Assembly (NCBI GenBank): GCA_002457315.1
Contig: NTKI01000005.1
Location: forward strand, 1 to 64,000
Length of the DNA stretch: 64,000 bases
Reading direction: 5' to 3'
Source of the DNA: Rhodothermaeota bacterium MED-G19
GTDB lineage: Bacteria; Bacteroidota; Bacteroidia; Cytophagales; MED-G16
Positions 19,174 to 29,303 of the stretch are shown one piece after another (position 1 is the first letter of the stretch; each line of letters starts with the position of its first letter). A program made the translations under genes and the position numbers. The notes beneath the pieces were generated by a model. That model was given only the letters and a program-made list of their open reading frames with translations, had not been told where the DNA came from and searched no databases.

Positions 19174-19706
19174 AGTTCATCATTTATTTGTTTTTTGTAT
19201 GAAGGTAATTTTTCTTTAGCATCTTCGACATTATTAAATGTTTTAATTGCAACCCTATACTTGTTATTATAACTAACAGGAAAGATAATTATTGCACTAA
19301 AACCTTTATCTAATAAGTTATTAGCTTTATTTAAAGATAATTTATAATTTGAAAAGCTACCTGATATTATATAATAATTTCCTGTGATATGATTAATTTC
19401 TGTTATTGAATTATAATCATCATTATTTTCTTCAACAAATATATTTTCAATTGAGTCATTAGAATAAGGCTTAACATCTATATCAACTATTTCTTCTTTT
19501 ATTTCAGCAGTCACACTTTCAATTTCTATAGAGTCTAAAGGAATGTCTTTACTTATGAAAGTGTCTTTAAAATTAAATACTACTATTAAGAGCACTAAGA
19601 ATAGGATAGAAAATAGTGGAAAATTATTTTTCTTTAATTTATAATCTTTAACGTTAATTTCTTTTAGCCCAAAATCATTGTCAGCTTTGTTCATTAAAAG
19701 TTCCAC
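19155..19706 (-). CDS. Membrane-anchored SPOR-domain protein
   Basis: 183 residues: a short cytoplasmic tail, one membrane helix (about residues 31-46, LFSILFLVLLIVVFNF), an acidic periplasmic linker and a C-terminal SPOR domain (about 105-183: YYIISGSFSNYKLSLNKANNLLDKGFSA, then YRVAIKTFNNVEDAKEKL). SPOR domains bind peptidoglycan glycan strands stripped of peptides, typically at division sites. Its start overlaps the barrel gene by 13 bases, with a second Met at residue 5 as an alternative start. Placement between an outer-membrane barrel and ExbB suggests an envelope complex tied to the cell wall. Confidence 0.85.
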   Translation of the reverse strand: MELLMNKADNDFGLKEINVKDYKLKKNNFPLFSILFLVLLIVVFNFKDTFISKDIPLDSIEIESVTAEIKEEIVDIDVKPYSNDSIENIFVEENNDDYNSITEINHITGNYYIISGSFSNYKLSLNKANNLLDKGFSAIIIFPVSYNNKYRVAIKTFNNVEDAKEKLPSYKKQINDELWILKH

Positions 19707-21388
19707 TTTATTCCTCCCATAAAACTAGTTCCTTGATCAGGATACATGAAAAATCTTTCATTATACCTATTTAAAATATTATTTACTTTAATGTATACAT
19801 TTAGATTATCTGACACTTGATATGACAGATCAGAGAATATATCAATATAAGAACTCATTTTGAACATTTGACCATTAAAATTTAATCCGTAATTTTCTAT
19901 CTCAAAAATCCCTCCAAGAGTAATATCTAACTTCCCTTTAGAATAGTTGTTTACTTGTTCAATTATATAGAGTGGCATAAACACCTCTTTTTCCTCATAA
20001 ATATTATATATAAAGCTTAAAGAAGAATTAAAATTATTATTTACTGATGTGTTTATTTCAACAGAAATTTTATCAATCACTTCTTCTTCATCGTTTCTTT
20101 CTATACTATATAAATATAAAGGGTTGATTAACTCACCTCCAGAAATTTTCTCATTAGATAATATATAGTCTAGACTCCCCTTTATATTATAAGTTTCATA
20201 ACTAAAAGAGATATTTGTCTCATCATTTATTGATAAATCAATACCACCCATAAATGAGTATTTTATTTCATTCACATCAAATACATTTAATAAATAAGGG
20301 TCATATATAAATGGCAATGATTTAATTTCGTCATAATAAGTGATATGATTTAATCCTTTTGAAGCAGAAACTTTGAAAGTAATACCATCTAAATTATATT
20401 TTACTTTTAATGATGGAGACATTGAATTTTTTTTATTAGTCGATTTATATGATCTATTAATTATTTGATAATCAAAATTAAGATTGAACATAAAATTTTT
20501 AGAAAAATATTCATAAGAAAGAGGAAATGAGAGACTCTTAATATTAAGATGTATCTCATCTTTCACACCAGAATTAAAGTTAGAATTAGGATTATCTTTT
20601 AAGTTATATGATTTAAAGTAAGGAGAGAAACTTAAAATAGATCGAGAAATAGGAAGTGTGAACTTTCCTTTAAAAGAATGAGAATATTCATCAAATAGAT
20701 TATCAACGTATTCTTTTCCACTCCATGCTATTTCAGATATAAAGTTATCTGAAACATTTTCCCAATTTATATTATAAGAAAATATATTGTTTTTGAAACT
20801 ATAAACATCTTCTTGATCTTTTGTTAATGAACTAATGTTTTCAGAGTTTATAAATCCATAGTACCCGCTTGTATTATTTTGATATTTTAAATAAGATTTA
20901 AATGTGTTCTTATTGTCTAGTTTATAATTAAAGTTCAAATTAATATCTGAATGAGATTTGCCACTTAAATATGATAATTTAGCTCCTTTTGAGCTTGATC
21001 GATGTAAGATGTCAGAATAAATAGAAAATTTGTTAGATATAATATAAAATGGGTTAGAATGAATCAGAAAAGTACCATAATTACCATACCCTAGATTGAT
21101 AAACATAGTATGTTCATCTAAAATTTTCATTTCGTTTCTTAATATTCTATCAATTTTTTTCTTATCAGATTCAGATGTATATAATACATTGTCATAATCA
21201 AATTTTTTCATTTCAATATTACTTCCTTCAACTACAATCTTATTAATTGCCTTATCTGCTTTTGGTAAAATAATACTGCTATTTTTTTCAATTAATATCT
21301 GGGTGTCTTCAATTTCTCCCTCATTGTTTTGAGAAATAGATTGATGGTTAATTAGTATAAAAAGCAATAAAAATAATAACCTACTCAT
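19694..21388 (-). CDS. Outer-membrane beta-barrel (TonB-receptor-like, no plug)
   Basis: Signal peptide (residues 1-19), a short N-terminal region, then many alternating aromatic strands (for example YKLDNKNTFKSYLKYQNNT, FMFNLNFDYQIINRSYKS) and the closing strand SFMGGIKWNF with C-terminal Phe, as expected for a barrel recognised by the Bam machine. The C-terminal region (SDNLNVYIKVNNILNRYNERF) is like TonB-dependent receptors, but no plug domain of about 120 residues is recognisable. The gene overlaps its TPR and SPOR neighbours. The barrel call is solid; ligand and TonB dependence are inferred from the operon. Confidence 0.75.
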   Translation of the reverse strand: MSRLLFLLLFILINHQSISQNNEGEIEDTQILIEKNSSIILPKADKAINKIVVEGSNIEMKKFDYDNVLYTSESDKKKIDRILRNEMKILDEHTMFINLGYGNYGTFLIHSNPFYIISNKFSIYSDILHRSSSKGAKLSYLSGKSHSDINLNFNYKLDNKNTFKSYLKYQNNTSGYYGFINSENISSLTKDQEDVYSFKNNIFSYNINWENVSDNFISEIAWSGKEYVDNLFDEYSHSFKGKFTLPISRSILSFSPYFKSYNLKDNPNSNFNSGVKDEIHLNIKSLSFPLSYEYFSKNFMFNLNFDYQIINRSYKSTNKKNSMSPSLKVKYNLDGITFKVSASKGLNHITYYDEIKSLPFIYDPYLLNVFDVNEIKYSFMGGIDLSINDETNISFSYETYNIKGSLDYILSNEKISGGELINPLYLYSIERNDEEEVIDKISVEINTSVNNNFNSSLSFIYNIYEEKEVFMPLYIIEQVNNYSKGKLDITLGGIFEIENYGLNFNGQMFKMSSYIDIFSDLSYQVSDNLNVYIKVNNILNRYNERFFMYPDQGTSFMGGIKWNF

Positions 21389-24317
21389 CGTCTTGAATTT
21401 TATTTAATAATTCTTTTGCTTCAGATTGAATCTCAGAAATATCTGTATTTTCAAGAAGAGATTCAAATGTTGCTTTTGCCTGAAAACTTTCTCCCATTGA
21501 CAAAAATATTTCTCCTATTAATAGGTATGATTTTCCGACCCAATATTCATAATTAGAAAAGTTTTCGTTTAATGAATATAGAGTCTCAAGGGCTTGTGAT
21601 TCTTGAGATTGATCATAAAATATTTTTGCGAGTAGATAATTTGCCTCTACCGCACTTTCATCTTTCACAAGATTTATAGTAGTAAGAAGCATATCTATAG
21701 CATTTGAATAATTTTCTTTTTCTATAAAAGATTTAGCATTAAGAAGATTTATTTTATTTCTATTATTAAATGAAATCTTATCATAATTATTAATTAAAGT
21801 TGAATAATAGTGAACAGAATCATATTTTTTAAGAAAATAATAATTTGTCAAACTTCCAATGTAGGCCTCTACCCTTTCTCTGTTATTCTTGCTGTTTTCT
21901 TCTAGCTTTTTATAAAAATTAAGAGATTTTTCATAAACTTTTGATTTTAAATAAATATTTGCCAATCTGTTAATTGATCTAGAATAATATTTAGAGTTAA
22001 CACTATCTAAGAGTACCAGATAAGTGTTTTCTGCATTTTCCAATTCATTCAACTTATAAAATGATTCTGCTAAAAAATAATTAGTTTCATAAGCGTTATA
22101 AATATTCTCTTCTGAGAGGTTAATGTCATTAGCATAGTCTATTAACTCTTTATATTTTTGATTAAAATATAGGTTTCTAAAATTATCAAATTGTATTTTC
22201 ATGATATTATCATTATCAGGAAAATTATTTTTATACGTTTTTATTAAATTATTTAATTGAGAAAAATTATCTGTATACGAAACAGTTTTTTGTAAACCTA
22301 ATATTGACTGACTCTGAAGATCTGAATCTTTAATATTATATAAAATAAATAAGTAATCATTCTCAGCTTGTTCATAAGATTTTAAATTAAAATAAGAAGT
22401 AGCCCTGTTTAGATATGAATAAGACACATAATTACTAAATCTATAGTTTTCAATAATTTTAGTATGATTCTCGATTGATTTATCAAATTCAGAGTTTTCA
22501 AAATAGATTTGTGCTTTTCTAAAGGTAGCATCATCGTCTAATGACTTTTCAGAATTATTTATTACTTTATCCATATACTCAACAGACTTAGTGAAATTGT
22601 TTATTCCATAATAACATAATCCTATTTGATAATTAATATAATTTTTATTTGATTCATTTAGGTCAAGAAGTTTGTTGTATGTGTCAATAGATTTAACAAA
22701 TTGTTTTGAAGCATAATATGAATCTGCTAACCTTAAAAGTGGGTCAATATCATCAGATGAATAATTATTTGATTTAGCATCAATATATTTTTTTAAATAA
22801 AATGATGCGTTTTTGTAATCATTAATATTGAAATATGAATAACCTAACAATAAGTTAAATTCTTTTCTTTGTTTGGTTGGTAGTTTTTTATTTAAAACTC
22901 TTAATATTTCGTCTATCGAAGATTGGAAATCATTTCCAATAAAATAAGCTTCAGCTTTATTTTTAATAGATTTTAAATAAATATTATTATCTAAAATATA
23001 TCTCTGAGATAGATTAAAATAAATAATAGAATTCTTAAAATTCCCTCTGTTGAATTCATTTATCCCTTTCTGGAAAGTAACATATTGAAATTTAATTTTA
23101 TCATCATCTGATATATTCTTCTTTGAGTTTAAATATTTTATGATCTTGTTATAATTATTTGTCATAAAATAATTTTCACTTAACAAACTCTCTACTTCAT
23201 CACTTTTGAAATTAGGGTATAGATTCGTGATTTTTTCAAGCACAGCAATTGAGAGGTCATGATCACCTAATTCGTAGATTGTTTTTGCATAATTAAGTAG
23301 AGATCTTTTAGTATATGTTTCATCTAAATCATTCCGATAGGCAGCATAAAAGTAATTCTTAGCTATATTTAATTCACTTTCATTAAGGAAGATCATACCT
23401 AAATAAAAAGAAGATTTCTGAGAATATTTATTTCTTTTTTCAGAGAGAGATTTGAATAATATTTTTGATTTTTTATTATCTCCGAGCATGTAATTTGAAT
23501 AAGCATTAATAAAATGAATTTCATTATCTCTATCAATTTCATTATTTATTTTAGAAAAAACATCTAGAGTATTTTCATATTCCTTCAATTCAAAATAGGA
23601 TTTTCCAATATAATAATAACAGTAGTCTATGTTTTCTGTTTTGTCATCAATTAAATCTAGAAGCTTAATAACATCATTAAATTCACGATTTAGATACTGA
23701 ATACTAATCTGATACTGTAAGGACTTTCTTTGAATTTCTAGTTTATTAATAAGTTTAAAATATTCTAAAGCATCTGAAAGACTATTGTCTAAATACGCTA
23801 TGACACCTAATAAATAATTTTTATCATTTAAATATTTTTCATCTGATAATGCATCTAAATATAATTTAGATTTAGAATAAATTTTATCATTAAAATAGCT
23901 TAATCCTAACAAGTAGTTTGATTCTGGATCTTTATTTTGTAATTCCTCTAAAAATTTGATTGATGATTTATATCTACCTCTATTGAATTCAAACTTCCCA
24001 TACTCTTTTAATAAAAAAGACCTAGTAGAATTTCTATTTAAGAGTATATAATTTTCAATTTTTGGTTTTAATGGTTTTAATTTTCTTGATGGGAGATTTG
24101 ATTTAGAATTAAAATTTGAGTTCAGTAATGAAATTATATAATTTGAGACTTCATCTTTATCTAGTATCTCAAAATTATTGTTGTCATACAATTCCTCGAA
24201 ATAAGAAACATATAATGAGTAATTTCTTGATTCAAATATTCTTTCTAATTCATCTGAATTCTGTGAAAAAATAATGTTACTATTAATAAACAAAAGAATT
24301 ATTAAAATATATCTCAT
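21381..24317 (-). CDS. Large secreted TPR-repeat protein
   Basis: 978 residues: signal peptide (MRYILIILLFINSNIIFSQ) and then an almost unbroken TPR solenoid of about 25 repeats, with units such as SIKFLEELQNKDPESNYLLGLSYF, AIDMLLTTINLVKDESAVEANYLLAKIFYD and LIGEIFLSMGESFQAKATFESL. Probably periplasmic and a scaffold binding partners in the complex coded by the same operon (barrel, SPOR, ExbBD, TonB). It overlaps holA by 4 bases and the barrel gene by 8. TPR-plus-barrel gene pairs occur in Flavobacteriia; I know of no assigned function. Confidence 0.8.
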   Translation of the reverse strand: MRYILIILLFINSNIIFSQNSDELERIFESRNYSLYVSYFEELYDNNNFEILDKDEVSNYIISLLNSNFNSKSNLPSRKLKPLKPKIENYILLNRNSTRSFLLKEYGKFEFNRGRYKSSIKFLEELQNKDPESNYLLGLSYFNDKIYSKSKLYLDALSDEKYLNDKNYLLGVIAYLDNSLSDALEYFKLINKLEIQRKSLQYQISIQYLNREFNDVIKLLDLIDDKTENIDYCYYYIGKSYFELKEYENTLDVFSKINNEIDRDNEIHFINAYSNYMLGDNKKSKILFKSLSEKRNKYSQKSSFYLGMIFLNESELNIAKNYFYAAYRNDLDETYTKRSLLNYAKTIYELGDHDLSIAVLEKITNLYPNFKSDEVESLLSENYFMTNNYNKIIKYLNSKKNISDDDKIKFQYVTFQKGINEFNRGNFKNSIIYFNLSQRYILDNNIYLKSIKNKAEAYFIGNDFQSSIDEILRVLNKKLPTKQRKEFNLLLGYSYFNINDYKNASFYLKKYIDAKSNNYSSDDIDPLLRLADSYYASKQFVKSIDTYNKLLDLNESNKNYINYQIGLCYYGINNFTKSVEYMDKVINNSEKSLDDDATFRKAQIYFENSEFDKSIENHTKIIENYRFSNYVSYSYLNRATSYFNLKSYEQAENDYLFILYNIKDSDLQSQSILGLQKTVSYTDNFSQLNNLIKTYKNNFPDNDNIMKIQFDNFRNLYFNQKYKELIDYANDINLSEENIYNAYETNYFLAESFYKLNELENAENTYLVLLDSVNSKYYSRSINRLANIYLKSKVYEKSLNFYKKLEENSKNNRERVEAYIGSLTNYYFLKKYDSVHYYSTLINNYDKISFNNRNKINLLNAKSFIEKENYSNAIDMLLTTINLVKDESAVEANYLLAKIFYDQSQESQALETLYSLNENFSNYEYWVGKSYLLIGEIFLSMGESFQAKATFESLLENTDISEIQSEAKELLNKIQDDE

Positions 24318-25357
24318 TTATTGTAGAAAATTTTAAAAATCATCTCACCCATTAAATTCTTATTACCTGATTTAATTTGTTTAATCCCTTTAGAAATCAA
24401 ATCTAAATTTTTAATTGCGTTAATAATATTAACAATTTCATTTAGCTTATAGTTATTTGAAGCTTTTACATAGGACCTTGCCACATATGGATGAACGGAA
24501 ATTAGTGAAGAAATATTATTTGGATCAGAGAGTTTTTTTGTTTTAACAACTAATAATCTTGAGAAAAAGTTAAACATATAAACTATTAATTGTTGGATAG
24601 GGAATTTCTTTTCATTTGAAGAAAAATAATTTACGATTTTGCCACATTTTAATGAATTTTTTTCAGCAAGACTATCTTGAAATTCAAATAAATTATATTC
24701 TCTATTTATTCCAATTGATTTGATAACATCCTCAGTCTTTATATCCTTATCATCTTTATTTGTGAATATTTTATGCAAAGCATTGTCAATTTTTTCTAAA
24801 TTATTTCCAATACTCTCAGATAGTAATATAGTGGCCTCTTCACGAATATTAAATTTATTTCTTTTCACCTCATTAGATATAAAATTAGGTATTTGGTTAT
24901 CATATACTTTATTTTCTTTTGAACTAGAATCTAATACAGTAGATACTTCGAGAAATGCTTTAAATAATTTACTTCTTTTATCTAGAGACTTGTTATTAAG
25001 ACAAAAAATAAGAGTTGTCGTACTGTTTATATTATTAATATAATTGATCAACAAATCAATTTTAGAATTATTGGAGCTTTTAAAGACATCTAAATCTTTT
25101 CCCTCTTTCACTATAATTAATTTTTTATCCGACATCATCGGAAAGCTTTTAGCGGAGTTTATAATAGTCTCAATATTTGAATCTCTCCCGTAATGGATTT
25201 CAAGGTTAAATCCTCTATGTTCCTCTGATATGAAATTTTTTTCAAAAAAATTAGATATTTTGTTAATAAAGAAGGCTTCTTCTCCCATTAGAAGATAAAT
25301 TTTAGTGAAATTTTCTTCTTTCAAATTTTGAATAATTTGATTATAGGTTTTAATCAT
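24314..25357 (-). CDS. holA: DNA polymerase III delta subunit
   Basis: Clamp-loader subunit that opens the sliding clamp. The N-terminal block (IYLLMGEEAFFINKI, then SFPMMSDKKLIIVKEG) and the middle domain (LFEFQDSLAEKNSLKCGKIV, PIQQLIVYMFNFFSRLLVVK) match Bacteroidota HolA; length 347 is normal. First gene of the nine-gene minus-strand operon, facing tyrS across a 69-base gap that must contain promoters for both directions. A housekeeping replication gene leads an envelope operon. Confidence 0.88.
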   Translation of the reverse strand: MIKTYNQIIQNLKEENFTKIYLLMGEEAFFINKISNFFEKNFISEEHRGFNLEIHYGRDSNIETIINSAKSFPMMSDKKLIIVKEGKDLDVFKSSNNSKIDLLINYINNINSTTTLIFCLNNKSLDKRSKLFKAFLEVSTVLDSSSKENKVYDNQIPNFISNEVKRNKFNIREEATILLSESIGNNLEKIDNALHKIFTNKDDKDIKTEDVIKSIGINREYNLFEFQDSLAEKNSLKCGKIVNYFSSNEKKFPIQQLIVYMFNFFSRLLVVKTKKLSDPNNISSLISVHPYVARSYVKASNNYKLNEIVNIINAIKNLDLISKGIKQIKSGNKNLMGEMIFKIFYNK

Positions 25358-25426
25358 GTGAATATTTCATAAAAGTAGTTAGTTTTTTAATAATATTGTA
25401 TGTAAATAATTATTAAATAGACATAT

Positions 25427-26701
25427 ATGAAAAACTTTGTTGATGAATTGAAATGGAGAGGGATGATTCATGATGTTACTCCATCAACGAGTGAATTTTT
25501 ACAAAAAAATAAAACATCAGGGTATATTGGTTTTGATCCAACCGCTGACTCTCTTCACATAGGTAATTTAGTTCAGATAATGACTCTTGTTCACTTTCAA
25601 AAATCAGGTCACAAACCTGTCATTTTAATTGGAGGTGCCACTGGTATGATAGGTGATCCCTCTGGAAAATCTAAAGAGAGAAAGTTTTTAGATGAAAAAA
25701 TAATAATTGATAATCAAAATAAAATTCAAGTTCAATTTGAAAAGTTTTTAAATTTTAAAGGAGATAACTCAGCTTCAATACTTAATAATAAGACTTGGTT
25801 TGAAAACTTTAACCTATTATCATTTCTTAGAAGTGTTGGGAAGCACATATCTGTAAATTATATGATGGCTAAAGATTCTGTCAAAAATAGACTGGAAACA
25901 GGAATATCATTTACTGAGTTTAGTTATCAACTAATTCAAGGGTATGACTTCTATTGGCTATGGAAAAATAAAAATGTTAAAATTCAATTTGGCGGATCAG
26001 ATCAATGGGGTAATATTTTAACAGGAAATGAATTAATAAGAAGAATTGACGGAGGAGAATCTTTCGCTCTAACTACCCCACTTATCACCAAATCAGATGG
26101 TGGAAAATTTGGTAAAACTGAAGATGGAAATGTTTGGTTAGATGAAAAAAAGACAAGTCCCTATAAATTTTATCAGTTTTGGATTAATGTCAGTGATGAA
26201 GATGCAAAAAAGTTTATTAAAATTTTTACATTAAAAGAAAAAGAGGAAATTGAAACTTTAACTAAATCTCATGAAAAAGAACCACATTTAAGAATTTTAC
26301 AAAATGCCTTAGCAGAAGAAATAACTGAAAGAGTTCATGACAAGCAAAAACTTGAAATTGCTAAGTCAACATCTCAAATACTTTTTGGAAAATCTAAGAA
26401 AGATGATTTTGATAATTTAAAGGAAGATGTGATGAACTCATTGTCTACTGCTGTTCCATGTGTTAAAATAAAAAAAGAAGAGATTAACTCTGACTTCAAA
26501 AATCTACTTACTGAAATCACAAATTTTGAAATATTCTCCTCAAAATCAGAATTGATCAGATTAATTAAAAATAATGGTCTAAGCATAAATAAAGAAAAAA
26601 TATTGAATGATGATTATCAATTATCTAAGAACCTAAAATTTGACAAATACCTACTCTTACAGAAGGGTAAAAAGAATTATACTTTTATTATTGTCGAATA
26701 A
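25427..26701 (+). CDS. tyrS: Tyrosyl-tRNA synthetase
   Basis: Charges tRNA-Tyr. Class I motifs: HIGN within PTADSLHIGN (HIGH signature, residues about 42-45) and KFGKTEDG (KMSKS variant). The tyrosine-pocket motif FSYQLIQGYDFYWL and GGSDQWGNI are present. The C-terminal 70 residues form an S4 RNA-binding domain (SKSELIRLIKNNGLSINKEK). Length 424 is normal for the bacterial TyrRS with S4. Stands alone upstream of the prohibitin gene. Confidence 0.96.
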   Translation: MKNFVDELKWRGMIHDVTPSTSEFLQKNKTSGYIGFDPTADSLHIGNLVQIMTLVHFQKSGHKPVILIGGATGMIGDPSGKSKERKFLDEKIIIDNQNKIQVQFEKFLNFKGDNSASILNNKTWFENFNLLSFLRSVGKHISVNYMMAKDSVKNRLETGISFTEFSYQLIQGYDFYWLWKNKNVKIQFGGSDQWGNILTGNELIRRIDGGESFALTTPLITKSDGGKFGKTEDGNVWLDEKKTSPYKFYQFWINVSDEDAKKFIKIFTLKEKEEIETLTKSHEKEPHLRILQNALAEEITERVHDKQKLEIAKSTSQILFGKSKKDDFDNLKEDVMNSLSTAVPCVKIKKEEINSDFKNLLTEITNFEIFSSKSELIRLIKNNGLSINKEKILNDDYQLSKNLKFDKYLLLQKGKKNYTFIIVE

Positions 26702-26704
26702 ACT

Positions 26705-26712
26705 TATATTTG
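26705..26712 (+). promoter_or_regulatory. -7 promoter element for prohibitin gene
   Basis: TATATTTG is an exact match to the Bacteroidota -7 consensus TAnnTTTG, 19 bases before the ATG at 26732 and just after the tyrS stop codon. No good -33 TTTG is found at the right distance, so the promoter may be weak or use another upstream contact. Confidence 0.4.
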
Positions 26713-26731
26713 TGGTAAAAATTCAAATAAT

Positions 26732-27559
26732 ATGCAAAATTCAAAATTAGTTTCAGTAATTGTTTTCCTTTTATTCGGTCTTACAGTAATGTTTTCTTTT
26801 GCCTCAAGCATTTTCTATGTTATTGAGTCAACTGAGAGGGCTGTAATTTTTTATAAGTTTGGAAAAGGTCTAGATAAGGAAAATGTAATAAAACCAGGCT
26901 TTGGAATAAAAGCACCATGGAATGATATCTATAAATTTGATATCACTGATAATCTAGTAGAGGAAACAATTGATGTTTTAGACGGAAGTGGTCTTAGTAT
27001 TAACGTTGATGTTACTATGAACTTTCACCTAAGTTATGATAGTGTAGGTGAAATATATGAAACTTATCAGTTTGACTTCCTTAGGAGATTAGTTAGGCCA
27101 GTATTTAGGTCAACTGTTAGGGACGTAATGGGAAGATATACTGCTGAAGAAATATATTCTACTAAAAGAGCTGAGGTAGAAAATCTAATTCAAGATGAGG
27201 CAAGTGAAGTCTTAAAAAAGCCAGGAAATAATATTATATTGAAATCTCTACTAATTAGATCTATTACTCTACCAGCTCAAATAAAAGAAGCTATTGAGAA
27301 TAAACTTCAACAAGAACAAGAAGCACTGGCCTATCAGTATAGACTTGACAGAGAAAAAAGTGAAGCAGAGAGGAAAAGAATTGCAGCTAATGGTGAAGCT
27401 ACTGCAAATAAGATTATTAACAGTAGTTTAACTCCTGCCCTTCTTAAAATGAGAGGGATAGAAGCTACAACTTTATTAGCTGAATCTCCAAATTCAAAAG
27501 TTATAGTTATTGGCAGTGGAAAAGATGGACTCCCTCTAATTCTAGGTGGAAATAATTAA
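26732..27559 (+). CDS. Prohibitin / SPFH-domain membrane protein
   Basis: Membrane protein of the stomatin-prohibitin-HflC/K family. One N-terminal membrane helix (about residues 7-29), then the SPFH domain (ESTERAVIFYKFGKG, GFGIKAPWNDIYKFD, RPVFRSTVRDVMGRYTAEEIYS) and a coiled C-terminal segment (IENKLQQEQEALAYQYRLDREKS). Such proteins form ring-shaped membrane microdomains and often control FtsH-type proteases. Length 275 is standard. gltA begins 5 bases after its stop, so they likely form one transcript. Confidence 0.9.
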   Translation: MQNSKLVSVIVFLLFGLTVMFSFASSIFYVIESTERAVIFYKFGKGLDKENVIKPGFGIKAPWNDIYKFDITDNLVEETIDVLDGSGLSINVDVTMNFHLSYDSVGEIYETYQFDFLRRLVRPVFRSTVRDVMGRYTAEEIYSTKRAEVENLIQDEASEVLKKPGNNIILKSLLIRSITLPAQIKEAIENKLQQEQEALAYQYRLDREKSEAERKRIAANGEATANKIINSSLTPALLKMRGIEATTLLAESPNSKVIVIGSGKDGLPLILGGNN

Positions 27560-27564
27560 TTTAA

Positions 27565-28851
27565 ATGAGTAAGAAGGTAACACTAAATTATGAGGGTAAA
27601 GAAATTGATTTACCTATTATAACTGGTTCAGAAAATGAAAATGCTATTGACATTTCTAAAATCAGATCAGAAACTGGGTTAATAACACTAGATAAAGGAT
27701 ATAAAAACACAGGATCTACAACCAGTAAAATAACATATTTGGACGGGGAGAAAGGTATTTTAAGACATAGAGGCTATTCTATTGAAGAACTTGCATCTAA
27801 ATCTACTTTCACTGAGGTTTCATACCTCTTAATATATGGTGAATTACCAAACATCAAACAATTAGAAGATTTTGAAAATAGGATTCGTGTTCATACACTG
27901 GTTCATGAAGATTTTAAAATAATTCTTGAAGGATATCCTTCAAAAGCACACCCAATGGGGATATTATCTTCATTAATTACAAGTTTAACAGCGTTTTATC
28001 CAGAATCCCTTGATCCTAGTAGATCTAAAAACTTAGTTGATATAAGTATAGCAAGAATATTAGGTAAGTTTCCAACATTTGCTGCATGGTCATATAAGAA
28101 AAGGAACGGACATCCAATTATCTACCCAGATAACAAATTAGATTATTGCTCTAATTTTTTAAGAATGATGTTTGAGTTACCTTCAGAACCTTTCAAACAA
28201 AATTCTGTTATAACAGACGCTTTAAATAAATTATTGATTCTTCATGCAGATCATGAGCAAAATTGTTCAACATCTACCGTTAGAATTGTTGGCTCAGCTC
28301 AATCTAGTATATACCCATCAATATCCGCTGGAATTAATGCGTTATGGGGTCCATTACATGGTGGCGCTAACCAAGCTGTTATTGAGATGTTAGACAGGAT
28401 CACAAAAGACGGCAATAACATCGATAAATATATTAAGAAAGCTAAAGATAAGAATGATCCATTCAGACTTATGGGATTTGGTCATAGAGTTTATAAAAAT
28501 TTTGATCCTAGAGCTAAAATAATTAAAAAAGCTGCAGATAATGTCCTTGAGAAGTTAGGAGTTAATGATCCAGTTTTAGATTTGGCAAAAAAGCTAGAAA
28601 AGATAGCATTAGAAGATCAGTATTTTGTTGATAAAAAATTATATCCTAATGTGGATTTTTATAGTGGAATAATTTACAAAGCGTTAGGTTTTCCTCCTGA
28701 AATGTTTACTGTAATGTTTGCTTTTGGAAGATTACCTGGATGGATATCTCAGTGGAAGGAAATGAGAGAAAATAAAGAACCTCTTGGTAGGCCTAGACAA
28801 ATATACACAGGAGAAAATGCCAGGAAATATATTGATATAACTAAAAGATAA
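27565..28851 (+). CDS. gltA: Citrate synthase (type II)
   Basis: Condenses acetyl-CoA and oxaloacetate, first step of the TCA cycle. Contains the type II N-terminal beta domain (VTLNYEGKEIDLPI, GSTTSKITYLDGEKGILRHRGY), the histidine region LHADHEQNCSTST, GPLHGGANQAV with an active-site His, GFGHRVYKNFDPRA, and NVDFYSG with the catalytic Asp. Length 428 matches E. coli GltA (427). It follows the prohibitin gene closely and meets the convergent ORF at 28852 with no spacing. Confidence 0.97.
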   Translation: MSKKVTLNYEGKEIDLPIITGSENENAIDISKIRSETGLITLDKGYKNTGSTTSKITYLDGEKGILRHRGYSIEELASKSTFTEVSYLLIYGELPNIKQLEDFENRIRVHTLVHEDFKIILEGYPSKAHPMGILSSLITSLTAFYPESLDPSRSKNLVDISIARILGKFPTFAAWSYKKRNGHPIIYPDNKLDYCSNFLRMMFELPSEPFKQNSVITDALNKLLILHADHEQNCSTSTVRIVGSAQSSIYPSISAGINALWGPLHGGANQAVIEMLDRITKDGNNIDKYIKKAKDKNDPFRLMGFGHRVYKNFDPRAKIIKKAADNVLEKLGVNDPVLDLAKKLEKIALEDQYFVDKKLYPNVDFYSGIIYKALGFPPEMFTVMFAFGRLPGWISQWKEMRENKEPLGRPRQIYTGENARKYIDITKR

Positions 28852-29280
28852 TTAATACTTTCTATCTAGAATCTCTTTTAAAATCACAGCCTCTTTTAAT
28901 GAATTTTTATTTTTAAGTCTATCCCTTAATCTAGATAAGTTACTTTTTTTTGTTACAGAGTTATTAATGTTTTCTTTTTTTGGCTTATAGTTTCGATTTT
29001 TGAATTTTAAATCATTTTTGTTTACTTCAATATTTTCTGTTATTTCTTCTTTTTTATTTTCAATAATTTCTATTTCATCAATAGGTTTTTCTTCTATTTT
29101 ACTAGGTTTTAAATTACCAAAGATTATTTCTTTAAACTTATTTGGTTTATCACTTTTGTTTTTGAGGTTATTAGGGGTTTGTTGATTAGATTTTTTTTTC
29201 TTTGAAAAGTAATTAGATAACCAAGCTATAATCCCGAAAATTATAGGTCCTATAAATTCACTAAAATCAGAGAAATCCAT
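28852..29280 (-). CDS. Lysine-rich single-pass membrane protein
   Basis: 142 residues: an N-terminal hydrophobic helix (about residues 8-24, EFIGPIIFGIIAWLSNYF) followed by a long, highly charged Lys/Glu/Asn segment with no recognisable domain and a C-terminal helix rich in Arg/Lys (LSRLRDRLKNKNSLKEAVILKEIL). Likely anchored in the inner membrane with the tail in the cytoplasm. Divergent from smc and preceded by a good -7 element. I do not recognise the family. Confidence 0.6.
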   Translation of the reverse strand: MDFSDFSEFIGPIIFGIIAWLSNYFSKKKKSNQQTPNNLKNKSDKPNKFKEIIFGNLKPSKIEEKPIDEIEIIENKKEEITENIEVNKNDLKFKNRNYKPKKENINNSVTKKSNLSRLRDRLKNKNSLKEAVILKEILDRKY

Positions 29281-29303
29281 TGTTATATTATTATATTTAT
29301 CAC

